Shown: piece by piece, positions 56,365 through 64,000 of the stretch
How positions within the stretch are numbered: the first letter of the stretch is position 1
Layout: each line of letters begins with the position of its first letter
Source: Bacteroides zhangwenhongii
GTDB lineage: Bacteria > Bacteroidota > Bacteroidia > Bacteroidales > Bacteroidaceae
Reading direction: 5' to 3'
DNA: 64,000 nucleotides
Assembly (NCBI RefSeq): GCF_009193325.2
Contig: NZ_CP059856.1
Location: 124,001-188,000, forward strand
The notes under the pieces: model-generated
What the model was told of the DNA's origin: nothing
Seen by the model: only the letters and a program-made list of their open reading frames with translations
Database searches by the model: none
Translations under genes and position numbers: made by a program

Positions 56365-56510
56365 CGGATTATGTATTTCTTTGCGGGAGAAGGAATGATA
56401 GCCGCCAAAGGAAAGTCGGCATCCCGGACAATGACTGCCGTATCAGCGCAACACGCTACCACTTTCGGAAAACCCATTGTCAAGTAACGGATTATATATT
56501 CCTTTGCGGC
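56365..56510 (+). repeat. Duplicated promoter-like segment with a 123-bp period
   Basis: A 23-nt segment (56365-56387) recurs at 56488-56510 with 20 of 23 matches. Both contain a T-rich promoter-like stretch ending TTTGCGG. One copy precedes a 30-codon ORF and the other precedes the first Xis-like gene. The region 55986-56543 holds otherwise no clear gene. Confidence 0.5.
56395..56487 (+). CDS. Possible 30-codon leader peptide
   Basis: ATG 56395 has a fair Shine-Dalgarno-like GGAGAAGG just before it and the frame stops at 56485-56487. The peptide begins MIAAKGKSASRT. It lies between the two copies of the duplicated promoter-like segment and upstream of the Xis-like genes, so it could be a leader ORF. 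It is a weak call. Confidence 0.25.
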   Translation: MIAAKGKSASRTMTAVSAQHATTFGKPIVK

Positions 56511-56543
56511 AAAAGAAACAGTAACAACTAAAAGAAAGACAAT

Positions 56544-56855
56544 ATGGAAATCGTATCAATCGAAAGAAAGACCTTTGAGGCGATGGTCGCCAAGTTCGAC
56601 CGCTTCGTCAGCCGGATGGATGCCATCTGCCATCGGCACGGTGAAAAGAAAATGAGTGAGTGGATGGACAATCAGGACGTGTGCCGGATGCTCAACATCA
56701 GCCCACGAACATTGCAGACACTTCGGGACAACGGCACGTTGGCTTATTCACAGATAAATCACAAGACCTATTACCGTCCCGAAGATGTGCAACGCATCGT
56801 CCCCGTCGTGGAGGACAGGCGGAAAGAAGCAAGGTTCAAAGGCAGAACTATATAA
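56544..56855 (+). CDS. Xis2c-like helix-turn-helix protein
   Basis: The 103-residue protein has an N-terminal helix and a MerR/excisionase-type HTH: WMDNQDVCRMLNISPRTLQ and KTYYRPEDVQRI. The arrangement of two such genes near the integrases matches xis2c and xis2d of CTnDOT, small basic proteins required for excision. It lies 47 nt ahead of the second HTH gene. Confidence 0.85.
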   Translation: MEIVSIERKTFEAMVAKFDRFVSRMDAICHRHGEKKMSEWMDNQDVCRMLNISPRTLQTLRDNGTLAYSQINHKTYYRPEDVQRIVPVVEDRRKEARFKGRTI

Positions 56856-56902
56856 ACCAAGTATAGTACATAACTGATAATACCCACTAAAATCCAAAAC
56901 GT

Positions 56903-57208
56903 ATGAATGAATTGATAAACAAGGACAACGAGTGGATAATCCACTTCATGGGTAGCCTTGACCGTCTTCTGGTCAACGTAGAGCATCTGACCGCCAACTA
57001 CCGCCCGACACTGAACGGGGAGCGTTTCTTCACCGACAAGGAGGTATCAGCTCGGTTGAAGGTGAGCCGCCGGACGCTTCAGGACTACCGTAACGAGGGA
57101 CGTATTGCCTATATCCAATTGGGCGGCAAAATCCTCTACCGTGAATCCGACATCGAAAGGATGCTGGCTGACGGCTACCGTTCCGCATACCGACTGACGG
57201 CAACCTGA
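56903..57208 (+). CDS. Xis2d-like helix-turn-helix protein
   Basis: The 101-residue protein has the same layout as its neighbour, with FFTDKEVSARLKVSRRTLQDY and GKILYRESDIERML. It likely is a DNA-bending excisionase partner. A strong hairpin follows. Confidence 0.87.
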   Translation: MNELINKDNEWIIHFMGSLDRLLVNVEHLTANYRPTLNGERFFTDKEVSARLKVSRRTLQDYRNEGRIAYIQLGGKILYRESDIERMLADGYRSAYRLTAT

Positions 57209-57277
57209 TTTTCTTGAAGGAGCGCAGTTTGCCGTCTGCCCATACTTGCGGCAGCAATGGTACAACAAAAAGAAAAA

Positions 57278-57330
57278 GGAACGGTTTACGGATGAAGCAT
57301 CAATGTTTAGCTTCGTCTGTAAGCCGTTCC
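57278..57330 (+). terminator. Terminator after the Xis-like genes
   Basis: Arms 57278-57298 and 57310-57330 pair at 18 of 21 positions with G-U allowed at mismatches, followed by a T-rich run. It lies 69 nt past the stop of the second Xis-like gene. Confidence 0.65.
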
Positions 57331-57385
57331 TCTGTTTCTTCTGATTTCCCGTCAGTCGCTTGTTTCCGTTGCCGGATGCCTTTCA

Positions 57386-57504
57386 AGCGTGTGGCTGGCA
57401 ATGGCAAGGTTTTCGGGCTGAATACGCTCAACCCCGTTTGAGGAAGATTCCGCCCGAAACGGCTCTGCCGCCTGACCTTGCCAATGCCGTCAAAGCCACA
57501 CGCT
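57386..57504. repeat. Large three-part inverted repeat
   Basis: Three pairs of arms nest in order: 57386-57396 with 57494-57504 (11/11), 57397-57409 with 57476-57488 (12/13) and 57411-57418 with 57452-57459 (8/8). The structure spans 119 nt between the Xis-like genes and the RhuM-like gene, in a 342-nt stretch with no clear gene. It could fold in RNA or act as a protein-binding site. Confidence 0.65.
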
Positions 57505-57550
57505 ACTTTTGCATCCGTGCATCGGGAACAGGTGGCTGACGGGATGAACC

Positions 57551-57925
57551 TCAGTTATACCATAGGTTGCCGCCCTTGCCACAAGAGAAGAACAATGTTA
57601 TTGGGCTTCCTTTCTTGGTGGCGCAGATTTCATTCATCACAAACTGCCGGAATCGGATACTCTCTCTGCTGCATATCCTGAAAGCAACGGCTATGACCAT
57701 TTCAAGGTTGTAAACATCATAGCTGATGCCGTCAGTTTGCTTGATATACTTCATCGTATCAGTTTCGTTCAACTCCTTATTTTTGTAGATTGCCCGTATT
57801 ACCTTGCGGATGTCGCAGGAGAACACCCCGAACAGGTCGGCTATCTCGAACTTGGTCATCCACACGGTAGTAGTAGAGATTGTAATTGTCCCCATTTCAC
57901 TGATTGTTATTATTCCTCTGTTCAT
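57551..57925 (-). CDS. RhuM-like protein N-terminal domain
   Basis: The 124-residue protein resembles the N-terminal part of RhuM/virulence proteins, with MTKFEIADLFGV, YDVYNLEMVIAVAFRI and SIRFRQFVMNEI. Full RhuM proteins run over 300 residues, so this is a short version or a remnant. The family is found on mobile elements. It sits 25 nt from the second integrase on the same strand. Confidence 0.7.
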   Translation of the reverse strand: MNRGIITISEMGTITISTTTVWMTKFEIADLFGVFSCDIRKVIRAIYKNKELNETDTMKYIKQTDGISYDVYNLEMVIAVAFRICSRESIRFRQFVMNEICATKKGSPITLFFSCGKGGNLWYN

Positions 57926-57950
57926 AATTCCCTTATCTTATGATGATTAT

Positions 57951-59165
57951 TTATGATTTTTTCTTTTCGCCAGCCGATATTTTCTTTCTTCGCTCCATCA
58001 GTTTGTCCATGTCTTTGGAGATTTTATCATCAGTTATCCGTGCATATCCCTGTGTCGTCCTGATATTGGAGTGTCCCATCATCTTGGCGATACTCTCAAT
58101 CGGAATGTCCGCAGAAATCAGGAATGTTCCGAAGCTGTGCCGACTTTGATGATAGGTCAAGTTTTCCTCTTTTCCTATGGTTACTCCCAACTCGTGAACC
58201 TCAAACCATAGGGCATCACGGTTGGGAAGAGGAAACACGGACTTCTCATCATCAGTTGTGTTATACAACGACAATATCTGCTCCGCTATGGGATGCAAGG
58301 GGATGAACGCCTCCACCTTTGTCTTCTTGCGGTTGATGCGAATATACCGTCTGCCCTCCGCATTTGTCCCGATATGATGGGGATGAAGAAGTTTGATGTC
58401 CACATACGCCAGTCCCGTCAGGCTCGAAAAGATGAATGCTCGTCTTGCCAGTTCCATCCGCTTGTCATACATCGGCGTGGAAAGTATCTTCCTGAACTCC
58501 TCGCGACTGATGTACCTATGCCTTGCCTCCGGCTTTGTCTCATACTCCAAGTCCTCGCAGGGATTTACACGGATAATCTCCTTATCGACCGCAAGGTACA
58601 ACAGCCTGTTCAGCCAACGCAGGCAATGGTTGGTCTGTGACACCCCGAAGTTCTTGCATTTCTTCAAGTGGGCTTTGTAAGACTTGCCGAAATCCTCCGT
58701 CACTTCTTCAAGAGGAATATCCTTTTTCCCGATTGACACTATAAAGTCCGTCAGGTACTTTTGGTAGTACATTGAAGCCCGATAGGAGGATGTGGAATCA
58801 ATCTCTTCGGAATGCCTCTTCAACCGCTCGCGTTCCCATTCACCCATTTGCAATAAAGTGGTCGGATGGATGTTGTTCAGGGAGATATGGTTCTTCAACA
58901 TCTCGGCACTGACCACGCCTTGCGATTTAAGTATCTCGGCATAGGCTTCTTCCGTCAGACGCAGGTATTCCCGCAAGCGGTTGTTCTCCCTGATGGCCTT
59001 TATCTCATTCTTCTTGCTGTTCCAATCTTCGGGGCGGCAATAGATGCCTGTGCTTATGGCAGTCTGCTTGCCGTCAATGGTTATACGGCAGAGTACGGCG
59101 GTCGTGCCGTCAGCCCTCACTTTGCTGCGGTTGATGTAGGGTAATAATGAAAATGTGCTTCGCAT
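57951..59165 (-). CDS. Tyrosine-type site-specific recombinase (second integrase)
   Basis: The 404-residue protein has the integrase layout: an arm-binding N-terminus, a core-binding domain and a catalytic domain with TGLAYVDI, HQSRHSFGT, MMGHSN and the Tyr in TTQGYARI. His, Arg and Tyr are present but the first Arg position is Ala. It lies 13 nt from the first integrase and is probably in one transcript with it. Confidence 0.93.
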   Translation of the reverse strand: MRSTFSLLPYINRSKVRADGTTAVLCRITIDGKQTAISTGIYCRPEDWNSKKNEIKAIRENNRLREYLRLTEEAYAEILKSQGVVSAEMLKNHISLNNIHPTTLLQMGEWERERLKRHSEEIDSTSSYRASMYYQKYLTDFIVSIGKKDIPLEEVTEDFGKSYKAHLKKCKNFGVSQTNHCLRWLNRLLYLAVDKEIIRVNPCEDLEYETKPEARHRYISREEFRKILSTPMYDKRMELARRAFIFSSLTGLAYVDIKLLHPHHIGTNAEGRRYIRINRKKTKVEAFIPLHPIAEQILSLYNTTDDEKSVFPLPNRDALWFEVHELGVTIGKEENLTYHQSRHSFGTFLISADIPIESIAKMMGHSNIRTTQGYARITDDKISKDMDKLMERRKKISAGEKKKS

Positions 59166-59178
59166 ATCGTTGTTGGAT

Positions 59179-60408
59179 TTATAGGGTTAATTTGAAATCC
59201 TGGGTCGCCTCTATGAACTTGTCCATGTCCTCGAACAGTTTTTGGGGACTGACACGGGCATATACCTGAGTGGTGGAAATGTCGGAGTGCCCCAGCATCC
59301 GGCTGATGGTCTCAATCGGCACACCTGCTTCGAGCGTGATTAACGAGGCGAAACTGTGCCTTGCCTGATGATAGCACAAGTCGTCTTTAATGCCAGCCAA
59401 TGCCGCCAACGCCTTCATGTGCCTTCGGAGGTTTGGCCAATGCAATAAAGGGAACAGTGTGTCCCTGTCCTCACTGTGATACTTCTCAATCAGCGCAATC
59501 GCTTCGGGCAACAGTTTCACGCTGGCACGGAGTTCGTTTTTCTTTCTTCGATACTTCAGCCACAAAGCCCCGCCCTCATCAGTATACAGATTCTCATGGG
59601 TAATAGAGACAACATCCGCATAACAGACCCCGGTGTAGCACCCGAAGAGAAACATATCCCTTGCCAGCATGTGGGATTTGCGGTAAGCAGGTATTTCCAC
59701 ATCACGGATTCTCTCAAACGATTTACGGCTCAATGCCCGCGGTGTCGTTTCAGTCTTCTTCGGCAAGGTAAAATGCCGGAAGTGGATTCTGTCGGCATAC
59801 CCCTCCTTATAAGCCAGACGGCATATCTTCTTCAGGATGGCAAGATGATGGCGGACGGTATCTATCGCATAGCCCTTGTTTTCCATAACGAATGCCTGAT
59901 AGTCGTGGATGAACTGTTCCGTCAGTTGCCCGAATGCCAAATCCTTGACCTTGTACTGATGCTTGATGAACTCTCCGAGGGTCAGACGCATATAGTGATA
60001 GCCGGGATAAGTCCCTTTCGCGCGGTCTATGCCGATACGGGCTTTGAGGTCATCACAGACAACATCCGTCATTCGCATGAGGGTCATCTGTGTTTCCATA
60101 CTACCTTGAAAATGATTTTTCACATCGGTGGCATCAAAATCTACCTTACGGCTCACAAGGCTGTCGAAGGCGTTGTTCACCGCCAACAGCAGTTTCTCAA
60201 TCTTGGCATTGGTTTCCACCGCCTCCTTGCTCTTGCCGTTCAGACGGCTTTCACGGGGATTCCACAGTTCGGGAGTGCAGGACAGCTTGCAACTGAACTG
60301 CGCCATCGTGCGGTTCACGGTGATACGTCCCATGATGGGAGCCTTGCCCGACTTGTCCAGTCCGCTCTTTTTGAGGTAGAGCAGCACCTTGAATTTTTCT
60401 ACTTTCAT
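59179..60408 (-). CDS. Tyrosine-type site-specific recombinase (first integrase)
   Basis: The protein has 409 residues from ATG 60408, chosen because the frame's earlier ATG at 60510 lies upstream of the -7 motif at 60427-60434. The catalytic domain shows TGVCYADV, HQARHSFASL, MLGHSD and Tyr in TTQVYARV. The first Arg position is Cys. With its tandem partner it should catalyse integration and excision. Confidence 0.93.
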   Translation of the reverse strand: MKVEKFKVLLYLKKSGLDKSGKAPIMGRITVNRTMAQFSCKLSCTPELWNPRESRLNGKSKEAVETNAKIEKLLLAVNNAFDSLVSRKVDFDATDVKNHFQGSMETQMTLMRMTDVVCDDLKARIGIDRAKGTYPGYHYMRLTLGEFIKHQYKVKDLAFGQLTEQFIHDYQAFVMENKGYAIDTVRHHLAILKKICRLAYKEGYADRIHFRHFTLPKKTETTPRALSRKSFERIRDVEIPAYRKSHMLARDMFLFGCYTGVCYADVVSITHENLYTDEGGALWLKYRRKKNELRASVKLLPEAIALIEKYHSEDRDTLFPLLHWPNLRRHMKALAALAGIKDDLCYHQARHSFASLITLEAGVPIETISRMLGHSDISTTQVYARVSPQKLFEDMDKFIEATQDFKLTL

Positions 60409-60426
60409 ACGCTTATATTTTAAGTG

Positions 60427-60434
60427 CAAATTTA
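60427..60434 (-). promoter_or_regulatory. -7 promoter motif for the tandem integrases
   Basis: Minus-strand TAAATTTG matches TAnnTTTG, 18 nt upstream of ATG 60408. It also resembles part of the GTAnnTTTGC sequence known as the CTnDOT crossover core, though here it is most likely a promoter. Confidence 0.6.
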
Positions 60435-60518
60435 CTTGCCATATAAGCGTCTCTTGACACGCAAAACACTGTGTATTAACGCAAACAAAACGGTGAGGAT
60501 TTCTTTTCATCGCTTGCC

Positions 60519-60567
60519 GTTACCTGTTCCCGTTTAGGTAACTGCCCGGCTAACGGTTTGGTAACTG
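60519..60567. repeat. Repeated GGTAACTG sites near the integrase promoter
   Basis: GGTAACTG occurs at 60537-60544 and 60560-60567, 23 bp apart, and a related GTTACCTG at 60519-60526 in the other orientation. They may be arm-type binding sites for an integrase at the element end. The evidence is spacing only. Confidence 0.45.
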
Positions 60568-60661
60568 AACAACCTCAATATTCCGTTTTCGTTTGCATTT
60601 TCACAACTTGGCAAAATATTGAAATACCGCTTATTTCTAACGGTTTACGTTTAATCTATAC

Positions 60662-61252
60662 CTATCCACAGTCGCTTGCTTTGGCTATTCTGTTGCATGT
60701 TGCCCGGCATACATGTGTATCTAAAGGAACAATCAAATCTCTGCGATCAAAACTTTCCCAAATCGACCTCCGAATCCCGACGAATCATCCAACGCAAAAA
60801 CATATTCAGTTTCTTTTGAGGACTTTTGGCAGAAACTTCAAGAAATGCACATAACTTTTCCATTGGTATTCCGGGATATAACATCAAAGCTTCCTCCAGA
60901 CTTTCAAACTGTGTATAAGCTATATATAATGCCGAAAGTATCCATAAAAATCAGCATACGACAACATCCGATAAAAGCTATTGGTCGCTCCCGAAGGAAA
61001 ATCCTTCTCCCACTGGCGGGACAATACATATTGATAAGGTGAATCTCCCATTAATCTATGCAGTTCGTCCGCCTTCTTCAATATCTGTTTGCGATTGCCA
61101 AAACTCATAATTGCCGTCAACAGACCACTGATTTCAATATCCTGCTTCAACGTATATCGATGAGGGAACTGCACCGGATCACTTATAATAAAGTCTGCAC
61201 GATGATAAATCTCCGCACACATCAAAAGTTTATTCTTTATATCTTCAGTCAT
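60662..61252 (-). pseudogene. DUF2400/TIGR02757 family gene, broken
   Basis: The front 110 residues (MTEDIKNKLLMCAEIYHRAD start, ends FRHYI) match TIGR02757. An extra TA in a TATATATA run then shifts the frame; reading resumes as AYTQFESLEEAL, and an extra A at a GGAAAG shifts it again to SFDRRDLIVPLDTHVCRA. The C-terminal part is missing and the mobile region begins there. The family is a putative nucleotide-excision or DNA-glycosylase-related protein of unclear role; here it is non-functional. Confidence 0.85.
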
Positions 61253-61281
61253 TTTGAGAAAGTATCAAGTATTGAAAGCAC

Positions 61282-61289
61282 AAAAGTAC
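61282..61289 (-). promoter_or_regulatory. -7 promoter motif for the DUF2400 gene
   Basis: Minus-strand TACTTTTG matches TAnnTTTG, 29 nt upstream of the start at 61252. The promoter is intact although the gene is broken. Confidence 0.55.
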
Positions 61290-61294
61290 ATATT

Positions 61295-62587
61295 CTAGTT
61301 GGATTTCCTCTTTAAGTAAATGACAGATTGTATCCCTAATAAAATAACAAACAGATATTCTGCCGTCATATACACAGTCAGAGAAGCATGAAAACATTCA
61401 CTTAACAGATACAGATAAATCAAATATACCAGAATAGTGATTAACTGGAAGATAAAAGCGAGCTTCGTCTTTCCTGTACCGGTAACAGCATTAATATAAA
61501 CATATCCGGGCAGTGCAAAAGCATAATTCAACAGCATAACTATAAAAGGATAGAAAGCTAATCTCACCAGATTATCGTTATTCGTATAAAATCCGACAAT
61601 CCATTGATTGCTCCAAAGAGCTATCCCTATCAACGGAAGTCCCACCACATAGCCCAGCTTAAGAACTTTACGACAAACAGGAAAAAGTTCTTTCCCCGCT
61701 CCCGCTCCAATCAAATTACTGACTAACGCTCCCGTAGTGGATGCAAAAGAATTGACTATCACAAAAAAGACGGTAGAAACACTACGGGTAATATTGGAAA
61801 TAGCAAGCTCTGTCTTTCCCAGATGCTCAATAGCAACGAAGAACAGAAACCAGGGAGCAACGCTGATAAAAGAGTGAAGCATACTCCATACAGATAGCCT
61901 CAACAACTTTATTAACAATTTCCCATCATAAACGACCTTCAGCCCATATTTCACTTTATCTACCCTCACCCACATATATAATAGGAGTACGACAAAAGCT
62001 CCGAACTCTGCCAAAGAAGAAGCCATCGCCGCCCCGGATATACCCAGATTCAGTTTGAATATCAGCAGATAGTTAAAAGGAATATTGATACAGATAGCCA
62101 TGATAGCTGCTGCGGACAATGCTTTGGTCGTTGTTATCCCTACCAGAAAAGACCGGAAAGCTAAAAAAGGAAATGAGAACAACAAACCGAAGCTACGCCA
62201 ATCCAGATAATGAATCACTGCCCGGTAAATCTCATCCGAAGTTATCAACCGGCGTAAGATAAATGGAGAAACAAACAAAATCAGCAAACAAAGAATGACT
62301 GCCATCCCCGACAGGAAATATAATCCCTGAAAAAATGTACGTCCCGTCTCTTTATAATGTTGTTCCCCATTTCTCCGGGCAATCATTACCTGCAGCCCGA
62401 TGCTGAATCCGAAGCCCAGCATATAAACAGCCAAATAATAGATTCCGGCAAGCGCAGAAGCTCCCAGTTCGACTTCTCCCACATGCCCCAGGAAAATAGC
62501 GTCGGTAATATTGATTAATTGTTCCATCAGAATGCTCATCATCACAGGAAAGTTGATGAGCCATATTTGCTTATATGTATAATTCAT
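61295..62587 (-). CDS. MATE family efflux transporter
   Basis: The 430-residue protein has 12 membrane helices and starts with QIWLINFPVMMSILMEQLIN, typical of MATE transporters. It should export drugs or metabolites coupled to Na+ or H+. It differs from the MATE gene at 21.8 kb. The 438-nt gap to the next gene holds no obvious ORF; it contains a short GGCAGGC hairpin-like segment near 62680 and two TACGGTAT-type motifs. Confidence 0.9.
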   Translation of the reverse strand: MNYTYKQIWLINFPVMMSILMEQLINITDAIFLGHVGEVELGASALAGIYYLAVYMLGFGFSIGLQVMIARRNGEQHYKETGRTFFQGLYFLSGMAVILCLLILFVSPFILRRLITSDEIYRAVIHYLDWRSFGLLFSFPFLAFRSFLVGITTTKALSAAAIMAICINIPFNYLLIFKLNLGISGAAMASSLAEFGAFVVLLLYMWVRVDKVKYGLKVVYDGKLLIKLLRLSVWSMLHSFISVAPWFLFFVAIEHLGKTELAISNITRSVSTVFFVIVNSFASTTGALVSNLIGAGAGKELFPVCRKVLKLGYVVGLPLIGIALWSNQWIVGFYTNNDNLVRLAFYPFIVMLLNYAFALPGYVYINAVTGTGKTKLAFIFQLITILVYLIYLYLLSECFHASLTVYMTAEYLFVILLGIQSVIYLKRKSN

Positions 62588-63025
62588 TGCTCAATTTTAA
62601 AATAATACGATACGGTATACCACATCATAGTAGCACACAGTTCCGTAAATTTATAAAAATGGATATAAAACTCTTTGGCAGGCGAGTAGTTGCCTGTCGG
62701 ATAGCTGAATAGCCCTGTTAGAAATGATGCTATTCGTTGAGCGTAGCTATATGCAGAGTTTCATAAATAGATGAATACTGTTGGTTTATCAATCAATTAC
62801 GCTACAAAGATAATAAATCTTACTCTATATCACAATATGGTACGGTATTAGCAGATTACTTATAGTAAAGAGATGTATTAAAAACATTGATTACGACATT
62901 AACAGATTGATTTATAAAGATATACCATATTCTAAAGCTAAAGAATGATTCTTAAATATCTTTCTCTTTTGAAAAAGGGCATATCATTTTGAAAAGAGTA
63001 GTAACCAATAAATAACCAGATAACA

Positions 63026-64000
63026 ATGAAAGTTTGTAAATTCGAGAAAATTAAAGATGAGGATGGAATGAAGCAAGTAATCAATTGTATTCAGAAAGAA
63101 CATCCTTATGTAGCTGTAGTCCCTATATTGGCACAATTACAGGAGTGGTTACAGGCTATTTCCATCAGTTGGTTTCACGAAGAAGATGAAGCTTCTCATG
63201 CCACAGTCAATGCCATCGAAGCATATTGCTATGCCCTTGCCAATCATCTCATTACAGATTCGCACCTAAATCAGGAAATTAAAAACCGGATTCTGGAGTG
63301 CATAAAGAAAATACATATACTTGTAGAAGACAAAGCAGATTTACTGATTGATAAAATGATAAAAGCGGAAGTATACGGATTATCCAGCGATTTATTCACT
63401 TATTGCTTACGTCAACAGGGTCTTCGTGCCCAAACATTAGATACCGGCAAACTTATACAGATCAATCTGGAAAGAAAGCCGGATATCCCATATATTCAGG
63501 AATCTATCCAACAATACATTGACGAGCACCGGAATGTGGATATTTTTATCGCCCCACTTTCCATTTGCAGAAATGTGTATGGTGAAATAGACTTCATGAG
63601 CGAACAACGCAATGATTACTATGCAACAGTGCTTGCCACCCTATTCAAAGCGGACGAAATACTGTTATCCACCCCTATCAATCATATCTACGCAAACCGG
63701 AATTGCCTGCGAGAACAACATTCACTAACCTACATAGAAGCCGAACAACTGATTAACAGCGGAGTACACCTGCTCTACGCAGATTGTATCACCCTTGCGG
63801 CACGCTCTAATATAATTATCCGCCTAACCGATACACACGATCTGTCAACAGAACGCCTCTATATATCTTCCCATGACACAGGCAACAGTGTCAAGGCCAT
63901 CCTCTCACAGGATTCGGCTACCTTTGTACGTTTTACCTCATTAAATGTATTGCCCGGATATTTATTTATGGGTAAGATATTGGAAGTTATCAACAAATAT
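63026..64000 (+). CDS. Aspartokinase-like protein with an atypical nucleotide-binding segment (partial)
   Basis: The frame runs from ATG 63026 to the window end with no stop, 325 residues. It begins MKVCKFEKIKDEDG where aspartokinases have KVLKFGGTSVG, so the Gly-rich nucleotide-binding motif is altered. Later segments such as RNVYGEIDFMSEQRNDYYA and the ACT-like FVRFTSLNVLPGYLFMGKILEVI resemble aspartokinase regulatory and catalytic regions. It may be a regulatory pseudoenzyme. Confidence 0.7.
   Translation, partial: MKVCKFEKIKDEDGMKQVINCIQKEHPYVAVVPILAQLQEWLQAISISWFHEEDEASHATVNAIEAYCYALANHLITDSHLNQEIKNRILECIKKIHILVEDKADLLIDKMIKAEVYGLSSDLFTYCLRQQGLRAQTLDTGKLIQINLERKPDIPYIQESIQQYIDEHRNVDIFIAPLSICRNVYGEIDFMSEQRNDYYATVLATLFKADEILLSTPINHIYANRNCLREQHSLTYIEAEQLINSGVHLLYADCITLAARSNIIIRLTDTHDLSTERLYISSHDTGNSVKAILSQDSATFVRFTSLNVLPGYLFMGKILEVINKY

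Noticed and set aside
59476..60423. A 315-codon plus-strand frame
   Set aside because: It is antisense to the first integrase, whose catalytic motifs are clear.
60425..60434. A GTAnnTTTGC-like sequence as a CTnDOT crossover core
   Set aside because: The same bases form a good -7 promoter motif (TAAATTTG) for the integrases, and no second copy with the right partner was seen.
60600..60660. A copy of the tRNA-Lys 3' end as the right attachment site
   Set aside because: I looked for the CCAGGCGGATC type sequence near the right border and did not find it.
60558..60854. A plus-strand frame containing HVARHT, which looks like an integrase C-terminus
   Set aside because: It lies antisense to the broken DUF2400 gene: the same bases read THVCRAT in the minus strand, and the surrounding plus-strand residues do not match integrases.
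1..64000. CRISPR array or defence island
   Set aside because: No regularly spaced repeats with variable spacers and no Cas or known defence genes were seen.

Overview
The window is a stretch of Bacteroides chromosome, probably from the B. thetaiotaomicron/ovatus group. The evidence is the TAnnTTTG -7 promoter motif ahead of many genes, weak Shine-Dalgarno sites, BACON-domain and LRR lipoproteins, DUF4954, DUF4834 and Imm17-type genes, and CTnDOT-like mobile genes. The genus is inferred from gene content and style, not from a marker gene.

Layout. 1-3.4 kb: an LRR lipoprotein, then a Cys-rich membrane protein, a metal-type ABC permease, tsaE and an Imm17-like protein. 3.4-10.4 kb: a MoxR/DUF58/DUF4350/DUF4129/membrane protein/SpoIIM operon with a divergent RDD gene, likely one membrane-associated AAA+ system of unknown job. 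10.4-19.7 kb: housekeeping (trxA, dnaE, psd-pssA, tadA, yraN, birA). 19.7-26.7 kb: a secreted M43-like metalloprotease with a BACON domain, a TPR protein, a MATE pump, pyrH, an EamA transporter, frr and rsgA. 26.9-32.4 kb: a complete RND efflux operon (adaptor, pump, outer-membrane factor). 32.4-44.9 kb: acyltransferase, class I fumarase, DUF4954, hflX, a solitary integrase, a YjjG-like nucleotidase, rsmI, tdk and an AI-2E-type permease.

45.0-60.65 kb is foreign. It starts just after tRNA-Lys(TTT) and ends inside a broken DUF2400/TIGR02757 gene. It holds a truncated integrase, an RteA/RteB-like two-component pair, a flavodoxin-fold oxidoreductase, a UvrA2-like ABC ATPase, an AraC regulator, remnants of a mobilization module, a DUF3408 protein, two Xis-like HTH proteins, a RhuM-like protein and two tandem tyrosine integrases. 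It looks like a CTnDOT-family element that has lost its transfer genes. The RteB-like gene carries a 5-bp tandem duplication that removes the Fis-type recognition helix, and mobA carries an in-frame TAG. 61.3-64 kb returns to the chromosome with a MATE pump and the start of an aspartokinase-like gene with an altered nucleotide-binding motif.

The most notable observations are the decayed element with its regulator lesion and UvrA2/oxidoreductase/AraC cargo, a 22-bp-period repeat array between pyrH and the EamA gene, and the MoxR-SpoIIM-RDD cluster. I did not find a clearly new defence or CRISPR-type system.
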